Origin: Pseudomonas gingeri
Lineage (GTDB): Bacteria > Pseudomonadota > Gammaproteobacteria > Pseudomonadales > Pseudomonadaceae
Direction: 5' to 3'
Length of the DNA: 64,000 nucleotides
Assembly (NCBI RefSeq): GCF_013385425.1
Contig: NZ_JACAQA010000005.1
Span: forward strand, 701,334-765,333
This document shows positions 27,856 through 37,821 of the stretch, one piece after another. A program made the translations under genes and the position numbers. The notes below the pieces were generated by a model that searched no databases, was not told the origin of the DNA, and was given only the letters and a program-made list of their open reading frames with translations. How positions within the stretch are numbered: the stretch's first letter is position 1; each line of letters opens with the position of its first letter.

Positions 27856-28068
27856 CGCGCTTGAGTTTTATCGGGTTTTCTGTGCTTAGTGGTTGAATTG
27901 ACTGAAGGAAAGACTTTTTTCTCTGTGTGTGCGAACGATGGATGAGTTCCGGTGATCTGGAAGGGGGGAGGTTGATCCCTTCGGTGTCATGGAAATTAGC
28001 CTAGGCTGTGCTATCAGAAGTGGATTTCTCTCGAGTGCTCATCTGGCAGTGCTGATGCAAGGGATCTC

Positions 28069-30528
28069 ATGAAGCAAACGCGGACTCTCGGAACGCCACG
28101 GCTGTTGGGCATCGTCTGGCCATTTATTGCTGTTGTCCTGTTTCAGGCCCTGCTGGGCTGCCTGAGCCTGTATGTGCTGTCCGCCGTGCGCGGTTATGTG
28201 GCGGGCGAGAGCCTCTGGTCCAAGGGCCAGAAGGACGCCATCTACTACCTCAACCTGTACGCCGATAGTCGCGACGAAACGATCTTCCGTAAATACCAGG
28301 AAGCGATCGCCGTGCCCCAGGGCGGACACGACCTGCGGGTCGCCCTGGATTCGTCGACCCCGGACCTGGCGGCCGCTCGGCGTGGGATACTGCAAGGCGG
28401 CAACCACCCCGACGATGCCTCCAGCATCATCTGGTTATACCTGAACTTCCGGCACTTCAGTTACCTGGAACGAGCCATTGAAAAATGGGCGGTGGGCGAC
28501 AGTTATCTGTTGCAACTGGACACTGTCGCCCAGCAGATGCACCGGGCGATCTCGGTCAACCAGGAGAGTAACAACGATATCCGGCGCTGGAAGAGCCAGA
28601 TCTTTGCCATCAATGATGGCGTGACACCGGCTGCTAAAGCCTTCAGCGATGCCCTGGGAGAAGGTTCGCGGGTCATTCTGCGCTTGTTGTTGATCACCAA
28701 CCTGGCCACCGCCCTGGGCCTGATCGCCCTGGCCTTGCTGCGCACGCACAAGTTGCTGGCCCAGCGCCATGCCTTTGCCGATGCCTTGCAACTGGAAAAA
28801 GAGCGGGCGCAGATTACCCTTGAGTCGATCGGTGACGGGGTCATCACCACCGATGTGGAAGGCGCCATCGCCTATATGAATCCGGCCGCCGAGCACCTGA
28901 CCCACTGGAAGGCCGGACAGGCCCATGGCCTGCCCCTGGCGGCACTGTTCAACCTGCTCGACGAAAATGCCCAGGAGGAAGGTTTTACCCTGATCGAACA
29001 TATTCTCAGCGGCCGGCTGAGCGGTGGCAGCGAGCATTCCAAGCTGATCCAGCGCCTGGACGGCAGCACCGTGTCGGTGACCCTGGTGGGCGCGCCGATC
29101 CGCAACGCCGGCAAAGTCAGTGGGACGGTGCTGGTGCTGCACGATATGACCCAGGAGCGCCAGTACATTGCCAACCTGTCCTGGCAGGCCACCCATGACG
29201 CCTTGACGGGCCTGGCCAACCGGCGTGAATTCGAGTATCGCCTGGAACAGGCGCTGTACAACCTGAGCCGCCAACCGGCACGCCACTCCTTGATGTTCCT
29301 CGACCTGGACCAGTTCAAGCTGGTCAATGACACCTGCGGTCATGCCGCCGGCGATGAATTGCTCCGGCACATCTGTGCCTTGCTGCAATCCGGCTTGCGC
29401 GAGGGCGATACCCTGGCCCGTCTGGGCGGTGACGAGTTCGGCATCCTGCTGGAGAACTGCCCGTCGGAGGCCGCGGAAAAGATCGCCGAAGGCCTGCGGC
29501 AGACCGTGCAGAACCTGCATTTCGTCTGGAAAGGGCGGCCGTTCGTGACCACGGTCAGTATCGGCCTGGTGCACATTGCCCAGGCACCGGCCACCCTGGA
29601 GGCTTCGCTGCGGGCGGCGGACATGGCCTGCTACATGGCCAAGGAGAAGGGTCGCAACCGGGTCCAGGTGTATCACGCGGACGATTCGGAGTTGTCCTTG
29701 CGTTTCGGCGAGATGGCCTGGGTCCAGCGTTTGCACATGGCCCTGGAGGAAAACCGGTTCTGCCTGTATGCCCAGGAAATTGCCGCCCTGGGACACACCG
29801 ATCACACCGGTGGGCATGTGGAAATCCTCCTGCGTTTGCACGACGAGGCCGGGCGTATGATCCTGCCCGACAGCTTTATCCCGGCCGCCGAGCGTTATGG
29901 CCTGATGACCCAACTGGATCGCTGGGTGGTGCAGAACGTCTTCAAGGTCATTGCCGAATGCATCGCCCAGAAGCGCGGGGGCGCGATGGCGATGTGCGCG
30001 ATCAATCTGTCGGGTACCACCATTGGCGACGACGGCTTCCTCGGCTTCCTGCATGAGCAGTTCAAGCTGCATGGCATTCCGCCGGATATGATTTGTTTCG
30101 AAATAACTGAAACCAGCGCCATTTCCAATCTCGGCAGCGCCATACGATTTATCAATGAACTCAAGAACTTGGGCTGTCGGTTCTCGTTGGACGACTTTTG
30201 CGCGGGAATGTCTTCATTCGCCTATCTCAAACATTTGCCTGTAGACTTCCTGAAGATCGATGGAAGTTTCGTAAAGGATATGCTGGACGACCCGATTAAC
30301 CGCGCCATGGTCGAGGTGATCAATCACATCGGCCATGTCATGGGGAAGCGAACGATTGCAGAATTCGTTGAAACACCGCAGATCGAGCAGGCCCTGCTCG
30401 AGATCGGTGTCGACTATGCTCAAGGCTATATTGTCGAGCGGCCGCAGTTGTTCACCTGTGACAGCCTGTTGTGTCGGCCCGCTCGACCCCGGCCTCTCCT
30501 GTTCAAGGCGCCTGGTACATTCCGCTGA
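28069..30528 (+). CDS. Membrane PAS-GGDEF-EAL protein, dual cyclic-di-GMP enzyme
   Basis: 819 residues. A first membrane helix (about 12-40), a periplasmic sensor part and a second helix (about 205-228) precede a PAS domain (ITLESIGDGVITTDVEGAIA). The GGDEF site RLGGDEFGIL (about residue 453) is intact. In the EAL domain the metal and catalytic positions look preserved: EILLR (Glu about 585), INLSG, FEITETSAI, SLDDFCAGMSSF, FLKIDGSF, EFVET and YAQGY, although the usual DDFG is DDFC. So both synthesis and breakdown of c-di-GMP are possible. The layout resembles RbdA of P. aeruginosa; the orthology is not proven. The TenA-like gene follows after 46 bp. Confidence 0.93.
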   Translation: MKQTRTLGTPRLLGIVWPFIAVVLFQALLGCLSLYVLSAVRGYVAGESLWSKGQKDAIYYLNLYADSRDETIFRKYQEAIAVPQGGHDLRVALDSSTPDLAAARRGILQGGNHPDDASSIIWLYLNFRHFSYLERAIEKWAVGDSYLLQLDTVAQQMHRAISVNQESNNDIRRWKSQIFAINDGVTPAAKAFSDALGEGSRVILRLLLITNLATALGLIALALLRTHKLLAQRHAFADALQLEKERAQITLESIGDGVITTDVEGAIAYMNPAAEHLTHWKAGQAHGLPLAALFNLLDENAQEEGFTLIEHILSGRLSGGSEHSKLIQRLDGSTVSVTLVGAPIRNAGKVSGTVLVLHDMTQERQYIANLSWQATHDALTGLANRREFEYRLEQALYNLSRQPARHSLMFLDLDQFKLVNDTCGHAAGDELLRHICALLQSGLREGDTLARLGGDEFGILLENCPSEAAEKIAEGLRQTVQNLHFVWKGRPFVTTVSIGLVHIAQAPATLEASLRAADMACYMAKEKGRNRVQVYHADDSELSLRFGEMAWVQRLHMALEENRFCLYAQEIAALGHTDHTGGHVEILLRLHDEAGRMILPDSFIPAAERYGLMTQLDRWVVQNVFKVIAECIAQKRGGAMAMCAINLSGTTIGDDGFLGFLHEQFKLHGIPPDMICFEITETSAISNLGSAIRFINELKNLGCRFSLDDFCAGMSSFAYLKHLPVDFLKIDGSFVKDMLDDPINRAMVEVINHIGHVMGKRTIAEFVETPQIEQALLEIGVDYAQGYIVERPQLFTCDSLLCRPARPRPLLFKAPGTFR

Positions 30529-30574
30529 AACCTTTGCTGATCTGCTTAAATCACCACTCAGAAGGAGCCCGACA

Positions 30575-31372
30575 GTGATCGACACTTTCAGCAGAACCGG
30601 CCCACTTATGGAGGCCTCCAGCTACCCCGCGTGGGCGCAGCAGCTCATTCAGGACTGTAGCGAGAGCAAGCGCCGGGTTGTCGAACACGAACTTTACCAG
30701 CGGATGCGCGACAACAGGTTGAGCGCGAAAACCATGCGCCACTATCTGATTGGCGGCTGGCCGGTGGTTGAACAGTTTGCGTTATACATGGCACAGAACC
30801 TCACCAAGACCCGTTTTGCCCGCCATCCCGGCGAGGACATGGCGCGGCGTTGGCTGATGCGCAATATCCGCGTGGAACTGAACCACGCCGACTATTGGCT
30901 GCATTGGAGCCGCGCCCACGGCGTGACCCTCGAGGACCTGCAGGCACAACAGGTCGCGCCCGAGCTGCACGCGCTGAGTCATTGGTGCTGGCATACCAGT
31001 TCGGCCGATGCGCTGATCGTCGGGATTGCCGCGACCAACTACGCCATTGAAGGGGCCACCGGCGAGTGGTCGGCGCTGGTCTGTTCGACGGGGGTCTATG
31101 CCGCGGCTTTCCCGGAGGAAGACCGCAAGCGTGCGATGAAATGGTTGAAGATGCATGCCCAGTACGATGATGCCCATCCGTGGGAAGCCCTGGAAATCAT
31201 CTGTACCCTGGCCGGCAATAATCCCGCCAAGGCACTGCAGGTCGAGCTGCGGCAGGCGATCTGCAAGAGCTATGACTACATGTATCTGTTCCTTGAACGT
31301 TGCATGCAGTTGGAACATGGGGAAAAGGCTCCGGTCGCCCGCGAGCGCCAGGCCGCTCTCGCCGAGGGTTGA
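30575..31372 (+). CDS. TenA/CADD-like (haem-oxygenase-fold) protein
   Basis: 265 residues from a GTG whose ribosome site AAGGAG is 8 bp upstream. It has the all-helical TenA/PqqC fold signature: ELNHADYWLHW near residue 101, YAIEGATGEWS, and MHAQYDDAHPWEALEI. The spacing His194-x3-Asp198-x2-His201 matches the metal ligands of CADD-type di-iron oxidases, so a metal-dependent oxidative role is possible. Often annotated as a TenA-family regulator, but no DNA-binding part is seen. It lies in a likely operon with the GGDEF-EAL gene. Confidence 0.85.
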   Translation: MIDTFSRTGPLMEASSYPAWAQQLIQDCSESKRRVVEHELYQRMRDNRLSAKTMRHYLIGGWPVVEQFALYMAQNLTKTRFARHPGEDMARRWLMRNIRVELNHADYWLHWSRAHGVTLEDLQAQQVAPELHALSHWCWHTSSADALIVGIAATNYAIEGATGEWSALVCSTGVYAAAFPEEDRKRAMKWLKMHAQYDDAHPWEALEIICTLAGNNPAKALQVELRQAICKSYDYMYLFLERCMQLEHGEKAPVARERQAALAEG

Positions 31373-31408
31373 CTGGTGGCACCTCGATCCTGAGTTCGAT
31401 GCAGTCAC

Positions 31409-31493
31409 TGTGGGAGCCGGCTTGCCGGCGATAGCGGCCGATCAGGCGATGCAAGGCTCACAGGCCTCATCGCCAGCAAGCTGGCTCCTACAG
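31409..31493. repeat. REP doublet (REPIN-like) between convergent genes
   Basis: Two inverted copies of the Pseudomonas REP core: GTGGGAGCCGGCTTGCCGGC from 31410 and, on the other strand, GTAGGAGCCAGCTTGCTGGC ending near 31490. They can fold into a long hairpin. Such repeats sit in intergenic regions of fluorescent pseudomonads and are mobilised by RAYT transposases; none is seen nearby. Confidence 0.9.
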
Positions 31494-31534
31494 GGGTTGC
31501 GTGCAGTCTTGAATTTCCGGTTTGTGTCGCGCGT

Positions 31535-32461
31535 TCAACCTGCCATGGCCAGGCGGTTGCGCCCTTCGCGCTTGGCCACATACAGGGCATTGTCCGCGCG
31601 GCGCAGCAGGCTTTCGGTGGACTCCCCCGGCAACAGTGTGGCGCAACCCAGGCTCACCGTCAGGTTGATCCGCTGGCCATCGAAATCGTAATCCTGGTCT
31701 TGCGCCGCATAACGCAGGCGCTCACCGACCAATGCCGCGGCCTCGCGATGGGTATTGGACAGCAGGATCAGAAACTCCTCGCCGCCATAGCGGAACACCC
31801 GGTCGACATTGCGCAGTTGGTCCTTGATCGACGTGGCGACGATTTTCAGCACCTTGTCGCCGGCGCTGTGGCCGTGGTTGTCATTGATCTGTTTGAAGTG
31901 GTCGATATCCAGCATCAGCACCGAAATCGGCTGGCTATGGCGGCGCGCCAGTTCGAATTCCCGCTGCAGGGCCTGCTCCATGGCGATGCGGTTGCCGGTT
32001 CCGGTCAGCGGGTCGCGCAGTGCGCAGCGGGTAGCGGCGCGGTAGAGCAGGGCGTTGCGCATCGGGTACAGCAGGCTCGCCAGCACCGATTCCAGATTGC
32101 CCAGTTCCTCTTCGTTGAAGCGGGTGCCACGGCGAAATATCAACTCGCCCAGTTGCTCGCCTTCATGGCTGAGGCTATAGCTGATCAAGTGATGGCCGCG
32201 TTGGCCGAACTCCAGGCGCAAGTCGCTGGCCGGGTGCAGGTAGCTCAAGGCATCCAGTGGCACCACGCGCTGGATCTCGCGGAAGAAGATGTCCAGGATG
32301 CGCTCCGGCTCCAGGCTGACCTGCAGCTGCAGGGTCAGTTGATGGCGCAGTTGGGCCAGGTTGATGGGGCGTTGCTGGGCGGGGGGAAGCTGGCCAAAGC
32401 CCAGACGTTGCAATCTGGCGCGATCAAAATCAATTGCGTTGGTCTGGGTCGGCGTTTTCAT
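31535..32461 (-). CDS. Soluble GGDEF diguanylate cyclase
   Basis: 308 residues, no membrane helix. A GAF-like N-terminal half (about 40-150) is followed by a GGDEF domain with LRDPLTGTGNR, MLDIDHFKQINDNHGH and an active site YGGEEF near residue 225. It would make cyclic-di-GMP. It is similar in size and layout to PA3177, which lies in the same gyrA-ubiG neighbourhood of P. aeruginosa. No RxxD inhibitory site is evident just before the GGEEF motif. Confidence 0.93.
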   Translation of the reverse strand: MKTPTQTNAIDFDRARLQRLGFGQLPPAQQRPINLAQLRHQLTLQLQVSLEPERILDIFFREIQRVVPLDALSYLHPASDLRLEFGQRGHHLISYSLSHEGEQLGELIFRRGTRFNEEELGNLESVLASLLYPMRNALLYRAATRCALRDPLTGTGNRIAMEQALQREFELARRHSQPISVLMLDIDHFKQINDNHGHSAGDKVLKIVATSIKDQLRNVDRVFRYGGEEFLILLSNTHREAAALVGERLRYAAQDQDYDFDGQRINLTVSLGCATLLPGESTESLLRRADNALYVAKREGRNRLAMAG

Positions 32462-32689
32462 AGTGGCAAGCCCCTAAGCACAGAATACGGTCTTACAGGG
32501 TGGGCGAAAGAGCGGTTTGGAAACGACTCTTACGCTGCGTGTTGAAGAAGTTAGAGCGAAAGTCGTGCCAATCGGTTCAATCGAATAAAAGTCGTTTGAA
32601 TTCAGGGATTTGATTTTTAGGGGCAAGTGTCGTCGGCCGGCAAGGGCGGCAATTGTTTGACTTGCACTGATGGCTTTTGGGGGGCAGAT

Positions 32690-32721
32690 CGCCGCGCGCC
32701 GGTATTCCGGCACACGCGGCG
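32690..32721. terminator. Stem-loop after yciK
   Basis: CGCCGCG (32690-32696) pairs with CGCGGCG (32715-32721), and inside it GCCGG pairs with CCGGC around TATT. It lies about 16 bp past the end of the leftward yciK gene. The bases after it on the minus strand are C-rich rather than T-rich, so it is a probable, not certain, transcript end. Confidence 0.4.
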
Positions 32722-32736
32722 CGGTGGGGCGAGGGT

Positions 32737-33477
32737 TTACTGCGCGTCGAAGGCCTGGCCGTTGACGCCGCTGCTGTCGGGCCCCATCAGGTACAGGTAG
32801 ACCGGCATGATCTGTTGCGGTGTCGGGTTGTTTTCCGGGTTTTCACCGGGGTAGGCCTGGGCGCGCATGCTGGTTCGGGTGGCGCCAGGGTTGATGCTGT
32901 TGGCGCGCACCGGGGCCACGGTATCGAGCTCGTCGGCCAGGGTCTGCATCAGGCCTTCGGTAGCGAACTTGGACACGCCATAGGCCCCCCAATAGGCGCG
33001 GCCTTTGCGGCCGACACTGCTGGAGGTGAAGATCACCGAACCGTCCCGGGACAGCTTGAGCAGAGGCAGCAAGGTGCTGGTCAGCATGAACATGGCGTTG
33101 ACGTTGACGTGCATGACACGCATGAAGTTTTCGCCGGAGAGCTGTTCCAGCGGGGTACGCGGGCCGATGATCGAGGCGTTGTGCAGCAGGCCGTCGAGGT
33201 GGCCGAATTCGGTTTCGATCATGGCCGCCAGTTCGTCGTACTGGTGCGGCAGGGCGGTTTCCAGGTTGAACGGGATCACGGCCGGTTGCGGGTGGCCGGC
33301 GGCTTCGATCTCGTCGTAGACCTGGCTCAGGTTGGCTTCGGTCTTGCCCAGCAACAGCACGGTGGCACCGTGGGCGGCGTAGGTCTTGGCGGCGGCGGCG
33401 CCGATGCCGCGGCCGGCACCGGTGACCAGTATGACGCGGTCCTTGAGCAGGTCCGGGCGGGCGGAGTAATCGAACAT
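32737..33477 (-). CDS. yciK: YciK-family SDR oxidoreductase
   Basis: 246 residues. The cofactor motif VTGAGRGIGAAAAKTYAAHG lies near residue 18; NNAG is replaced by HNAS, and the catalytic residues are in FTSSSVGRKGRAYWGAYGVSK. YciK-like proteins accompany ubiG and mupP in Pseudomonas. The substrate is not known. Third of the leftward ubiG-mupP-yciK group; 36 bp after mupP. Confidence 0.92.
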   Translation of the reverse strand: MFDYSARPDLLKDRVILVTGAGRGIGAAAAKTYAAHGATVLLLGKTEANLSQVYDEIEAAGHPQPAVIPFNLETALPHQYDELAAMIETEFGHLDGLLHNASIIGPRTPLEQLSGENFMRVMHVNVNAMFMLTSTLLPLLKLSRDGSVIFTSSSVGRKGRAYWGAYGVSKFATEGLMQTLADELDTVAPVRANSINPGATRTSMRAQAYPGENPENNPTPQQIMPVYLYLMGPDSSGVNGQAFDAQ

Positions 33478-33513
33478 GGCTAAACCTCTACAAATGTAAA
33501 ACAGCTGGCAGAC

Positions 33514-34185
33514 TCAACAGCTGCACAGCGCGTTATCCAATACCTTGCGCAGCTCCAGCGGATGGTCGACCACCACATCGGCGCCCCAGTGGTCAGGGTT
33601 GTCGTCCGGGTGGATGTAACCGTAGCGCACGGCGGCGGTGCGGGTGCCGGCGTCGCGACCGGACTCGATATCGCGCAGGTCGTCACCGACGAACAAGACG
33701 CTGGCCGGGTCGAGATCAAGCATCTTGCACGCGAGGATCAGCGGCTCCGGGTGGGGCTTGCTGTTCGTCACATGGTCCGGGCAGATCAGCAGCGCCGAGC
33801 GCTCTGCCAGCCCCAGCTGTTGCATGATCGGCTCGGCGAAGCGCAGCGGCTTGTTGGTGACCACGCCCCAGAGCAGATTGGCCTTCTCGATGTCGACCAA
33901 CAGCTCGGCCATGCCGTCGAACAGGCGGCTATGGACGGCGCAGGCCTTGAGGTAGCGCTCGAGGAACTCCTGGCGCAAGTCTTCGAAGCCCGGCGACTCG
34001 GGGTCCATCATAAAGGTCACGGCGACCATGGCACGGGCACCGCCGGAGATCTCGTCGCGAATCGACCGATCGGCAATTGGCGGCAGGCCGCGCTCGGCGA
34101 GCATGGCCTGGCAGATGGCAATGAAGTCCGGCGCAGTGTCGAGCAGGGTACCGTCCATGTCGAAGAGAACCGCTCTCAAACGCAT
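33514..34185 (-). CDS. mupP: N-acetylmuramic acid 6-phosphate phosphatase MupP
   Basis: 223 residues, a HAD-superfamily enzyme. Motif [14 protein letters not shown] gives the nucleophile Asp and its partner; the later lysine motif is in SKPHPEP, and motif IV is [12 protein letters not shown]. MupP dephosphorylates MurNAc-6-phosphate in the cell-wall recycling route that bypasses de novo UDP-MurNAc synthesis and affects fosfomycin resistance. Location between ubiG (3 bp gap) and yciK is the known Pseudomonas arrangement; older annotation calls it phosphoglycolate phosphatase. Confidence 0.93.
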   Translation of the reverse strand: MRLRAVLFDMDGTLLDTAPDFIAICQAMLAERGLPPIADRSIRDEISGGARAMVAVTFMMDPESPGFEDLRQEFLERYLKACAVHSRLFDGMAELLVDIEKANLLWGVVTNKPLRFAEPIMQQLGLAERSALLICPDHVTNSKPHPEPLILACKMLDLDPASVLFVGDDLRDIESGRDAGTRTAAVRYGYIHPDDNPDHWGADVVVDHPLELRKVLDNALCSC

Positions 34186-34188
34186 CGG

Positions 34189-34887
34189 TTACTCCTCGCG
34201 CAGGGTCTGGATCATGTAGTTGACGTCGACGTCCGCCGCCAGCTTGTAATGCTTGGTCAGGGGGTTGTAGGTCAGGCCGATGATGTCCTTGACCGCCAGG
34301 CCCGCTTCGCGGCTCCAGGCACCGAGCTCGGAGGGGCGGATGAATTTCTTGAAGTCATGGGTGCCGCGCGGCAGCAGGCCCATGATGTATTCCGCGCCGA
34401 CGATGGCGAACAGATAGGCCTTGGGATTGCGGTTGATGGTGGAGAAGAACACCTGGCCGCCGGGTTTGACCATACGGAAGCAGGCGCGGATCACCGAGGA
34501 CGGGTCGGGAACGTGCTCGAGCATTTCCAGGCAGGTCACCACGTCGAACTGCTCGGGCATTTCCTCGGCCAGGGCTTCGGCGGTGATCTGCCGATACTCG
34601 ACGCTGACACCGGACTCCAACTGGTGCAGCTGGGCCACGGCCAGGGGCGCTTCACCCATGTCGATGCCCATCACGGTGGCACCGCGCTGGGCCATGGCCT
34701 CGCTGAGAATGCCGCCGCCGCAACCGACGTCGAGGACCTTCTTGCCGGCCAGCTTGACCCGTTCGTCGATCCAGTTGACCCGCAGCGGGTTGATGTCGTG
34801 AAGCGGCTTGAACTCGCTTTCGCGGTCCCACCAGCGATGGGCGAGGGCTTCGAACTTGGCGATTTCAGCGTGGTCGACGTTGCTCAT
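34189..34887 (-). CDS. ubiG: Ubiquinone biosynthesis O-methyltransferase UbiG
   Basis: 232 residues. It does both O-methylations in ubiquinone synthesis. The N-terminus [20 protein letters not shown] and SAM site [16 protein letters not shown] are family-diagnostic. Full length. First gene of the leftward ubiG-mupP-yciK group, which is probably one transcript. Confidence 0.97.
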   Translation of the reverse strand: MSNVDHAEIAKFEALAHRWWDRESEFKPLHDINPLRVNWIDERVKLAGKKVLDVGCGGGILSEAMAQRGATVMGIDMGEAPLAVAQLHQLESGVSVEYRQITAEALAEEMPEQFDVVTCLEMLEHVPDPSSVIRACFRMVKPGGQVFFSTINRNPKAYLFAIVGAEYIMGLLPRGTHDFKKFIRPSELGAWSREAGLAVKDIIGLTYNPLTKHYKLAADVDVNYMIQTLREE

Positions 34888-34961
34888 GGACTATCCTCTA
34901 AAGCTTGGAAATCAGGTTGATGTCGCCCGCCGGGCGTTGCGTCATCTTCAATTCATGCACT

Positions 34962-36308
34962 CTATGGCGCGTCAATCAATGGCTTCTGGGCGCCGATGCG
35001 CTGGCCCCAGGCCCGGGCCGTGGCGCCTAACTGCTGTTCGTCCAGGCGAGTCAGGCGGCGGTCTTCGAGCAGCGGCTTGCCGCCGACCCAGACATGTTGC
35101 ACGCAGTCGCGGCCGCTGGCGTAAATCAGTTGCGACACCGGGTCGTAGATCGGCTGCCGGGCCAGGCCTGACAGGTCGAAGGCGACCATATCCGCGGCTT
35201 TGCCGACTTCCAGCGAACCGATCTCCTGCTCCAGGCCCAGGGCCCGGGCGCCATTGAGGGTCGCCATGCGCAGTGCGCGGTGTGCGTCCAGGGCCGTGGC
35301 GGAACCGGCGACGGCCTTTGCCAACAAAGCGGCGGTACGGGTTTCGCCGAGCAGGTCGAGGTCGTTGTTGCTCGCCGCGCCATCGGTACCCACGGCCACG
35401 TTCACGCCGGCTTGCCACAGGCGCTCCACCGGGCAGAAGCCGCTGGCCAGTTTCAGGTTCGATTCCGGGCAGTGGATCACGCTGCTGTTGCTTTCTACCA
35501 GCAATGCCAGGTCGTCATCGCTGATCTGGGTCATGTGCACGGCCTGGAAGCGTGGGCCAAGCAAGCCGAGGCGGCCCAGGCGCGCCAGCGGACGCTCGCC
35601 GCGTTGTTCCACGGACTGCTGCACTTCAAAGGCGGTCTCATGCACGTGCATGTGGATCGCGGCGTCGAGCTCTTCGGCGATGACCCGGACTTTTTCCAGG
35701 TTTTCGTCGCCAACGGTGTAGGGTGCATGGGGACCGAAGGCGATCTTGATCCGTGGGTGATGCTTCAGGTCGCCGAACAGCTCGATGGCCTGGCGCAGCG
35801 ACTCATCGATGCTGGCGGCGCCGGGGATCGGGAAATCGAGGATCGGAATGGCGATCTGCGCGCGCATGCCGCTGTTGTGCACGCGTTCGCTGGCGATTTT
35901 AGGGAAGAAGTACATGTCCGAGAAACAGGTGATGCCACCCTTGAGTTGCTCGGCGATGGCCAGGTCGGTGCCATCACGGACGAAGGCTTCGTCGACCCAT
36001 TGGGCTTCGGCGGGCCAGATATGCTGCTCCAGCCAGGTCATCAGCGGCAGGTCGTCGGCCAGGCCGCGAAACAGGGTCATGGCGGCATGCCCGTGGGCGT
36101 TGACCAGGCCGGGGGCGAGCAGGGTTTCCGGCAGTTCGCGGACCTCCCTGGCACCGAGTTTCAAGGCCTCGGCCCGAGTGCCGATAAAGGCGATGCGTCC
36201 GTCACGAATGCCCAGGCCATGCTCCTTGAGTACCACGCCGGCGGGCTCGACCGGAACCAGCCAGGTCGGCAGCAGGAGAAGATCGAGCGGGGCGGCGGTA
36301 TTCGGCAT
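34962..36308 (-). CDS. mtaD: 5'-methylthioadenosine deaminase (TRZ/ATZ-family amidohydrolase)
   Basis: 448 residues. The metal-binding His motif [13 protein letters not shown], then [10 protein letters not shown] and [14 protein letters not shown], place it in the MTA/SAH deaminase family. In P. aeruginosa the orthologue PA3170 deaminates methylthioadenosine, the by-product of spermidine synthesis, to methylthioinosine. It stands divergent from mtnA, so methionine-salvage enzymes face each other across a 109-bp promoter region. Confidence 0.9.
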   Translation of the reverse strand: MPNTAAPLDLLLLPTWLVPVEPAGVVLKEHGLGIRDGRIAFIGTRAEALKLGAREVRELPETLLAPGLVNAHGHAAMTLFRGLADDLPLMTWLEQHIWPAEAQWVDEAFVRDGTDLAIAEQLKGGITCFSDMYFFPKIASERVHNSGMRAQIAIPILDFPIPGAASIDESLRQAIELFGDLKHHPRIKIAFGPHAPYTVGDENLEKVRVIAEELDAAIHMHVHETAFEVQQSVEQRGERPLARLGRLGLLGPRFQAVHMTQISDDDLALLVESNSSVIHCPESNLKLASGFCPVERLWQAGVNVAVGTDGAASNNDLDLLGETRTAALLAKAVAGSATALDAHRALRMATLNGARALGLEQEIGSLEVGKAADMVAFDLSGLARQPIYDPVSQLIYASGRDCVQHVWVGGKPLLEDRRLTRLDEQQLGATARAWGQRIGAQKPLIDAP

Positions 36309-36417
36309 CGTGGACGGCTTCCGGGCTTTATCTGAAATAATGGCGAAGTATACCCGAGCGCCCCCACGGGGGGATCGCTATAATCGGCGGCTTTTGTTCC
36401 GGAGTGTGGGGTGAATC

Positions 36418-37494
36418 ATGCGCGATCGGCTATTGGCTGCGGAAAAAGTGAAGGCCATCGATTGGCGTGATGGTGCCTTGTATCTGCTCGATCAGCGCAT
36501 TTTGCCGTTCGAGGAAACCTGGCTGGCCTACGACAGTGCGGCGGGGGTCGCCGAGGCGATTCGTTCGATGGTGGTGCGCGGTGCACCGGCCATTGGCATC
36601 AGCGCGGCGTACGGTGTCGTGCTGGCGGCACGGGCACGTCTGGCCGCGGGCGGCGACTGGCTGGCGGCGATGGAAGTCGATTTTGCCTTGCTGGCGAACT
36701 CGCGACCCACTGCGGTCAATCTGTTCTGGGCTCTGGACCGCATGCGTGAGCGTCTGGAGCGGGTCAAGGATGGCGCCGATCCGCTGGCGGCCCTGGAGGC
36801 CGAGGCGATGGCGATCCATGAAAGTGATCGCGAGGCCAACCTGACCATGGCGCAACTGGGGGTCGACCTGATCCGCAAGCACCAGGGCAATGCCCAGGCG
36901 ATTCTCACCCACTGCAATACCGGCGCCCTGGCCACCGGCGGTTTCGGTACGGCCCTGGGGGTGATTCGCGGGGCTTTCCTGGAAGGGATGGTCGAGCAGG
37001 TCTATGCCGATGAAACCCGACCCTGGCTGCAAGGCTCGCGCCTGACCGCCTGGGAGCTGGCCAACGAAGGCATTCCGGTGACCCTGAACGCCGACTCGGC
37101 CGCCGCGCACATCATGAAGACCAAGGGTGTGACCTGGGTGATCGTTGGTGCCGACCGCATTACCGCCAATGGCGATGTGGCCAACAAGATCGGCACCTAT
37201 CAGCTTGCGGTCTGCGCGATGCACCACGGCGTGCGTTTCATGGTGGTGGCGCCAAGCTCGACCATCGACATGGACCTGGCCAGTGGCGACGATATCCCGA
37301 TCGAAGAACGCGACGGCAGCGAGCTGTTGAGTGTTGGCGGTCATCGGGTCGGGGCCGAGGTCGAGGCCTTTAATCCGGTCTTCGACGTGACGCCAGCGGA
37401 CCTGATCGATGTCATCGTGACCGAAAAAGGCATCGTCGAGCGTCCGGACACCGCGAAGATGGCACAATTGATGTGTCGAAAACGCCTGCATTGA
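36418..37494 (+). CDS. mtnA: S-methyl-5-thioribose-1-phosphate isomerase
   Basis: 358 residues. It converts methylthioribose 1-phosphate to methylthioribulose 1-phosphate in methionine salvage. Family motifs: [35 protein letters not shown] with the catalytic Cys, and [19 protein letters not shown] with the catalytic Asp. Starts at ATG 36418 with GGAG 16 bp upstream. It fits with mtaD beside it. Confidence 0.96.
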   Translation: MRDRLLAAEKVKAIDWRDGALYLLDQRILPFEETWLAYDSAAGVAEAIRSMVVRGAPAIGISAAYGVVLAARARLAAGGDWLAAMEVDFALLANSRPTAVNLFWALDRMRERLERVKDGADPLAALEAEAMAIHESDREANLTMAQLGVDLIRKHQGNAQAILTHCNTGALATGGFGTALGVIRGAFLEGMVEQVYADETRPWLQGSRLTAWELANEGIPVTLNADSAAAHIMKTKGVTWVIVGADRITANGDVANKIGTYQLAVCAMHHGVRFMVVAPSSTIDMDLASGDDIPIEERDGSELLSVGGHRVGAEVEAFNPVFDVTPADLIDVIVTEKGIVERPDTAKMAQLMCRKRLH

Positions 37495-37821
37495 CCGGCT
37501 TTTGTCCCTGGCCATGGGGTATTTTATGGGCCCAAAAGGCAGTCATTTTGCCTCTAAGCCCCTCTCGGCGCGCTCCCGGTCGGTTGCAGCGGCCGCCCGT
37601 CTACTTCCTTGCCTCTGCCGGGGTAGGTGCGTGGCGGCGATTGTGATAACATCCGACGGTTTCCAGGGCAGCCCGAACCGGCTGCCTTCACTGCGCAGAT
37701 CCAAGGCATAACTCGTTGATTTGTCGTAAGTCGTTGCAGGGCATCAGGCCCGCGGCGGCGAGCTTCGTTCGTCCCATATGGATGTGACGAAGTTTCACCA
37801 GAAAAAGGAATCAGGCTTCTC
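37495..37821. other. Leader and promoter region of gyrA
   Basis: 327 bp without a convincing gene. It contains TTGTGATAACAT at about 37641-37652, a possible extended -10 element, and a ribosome site AAAAAGGAA 11 bp before the gyrA ATG. No repeat or known regulator site was recognised. Confidence 0.45.
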
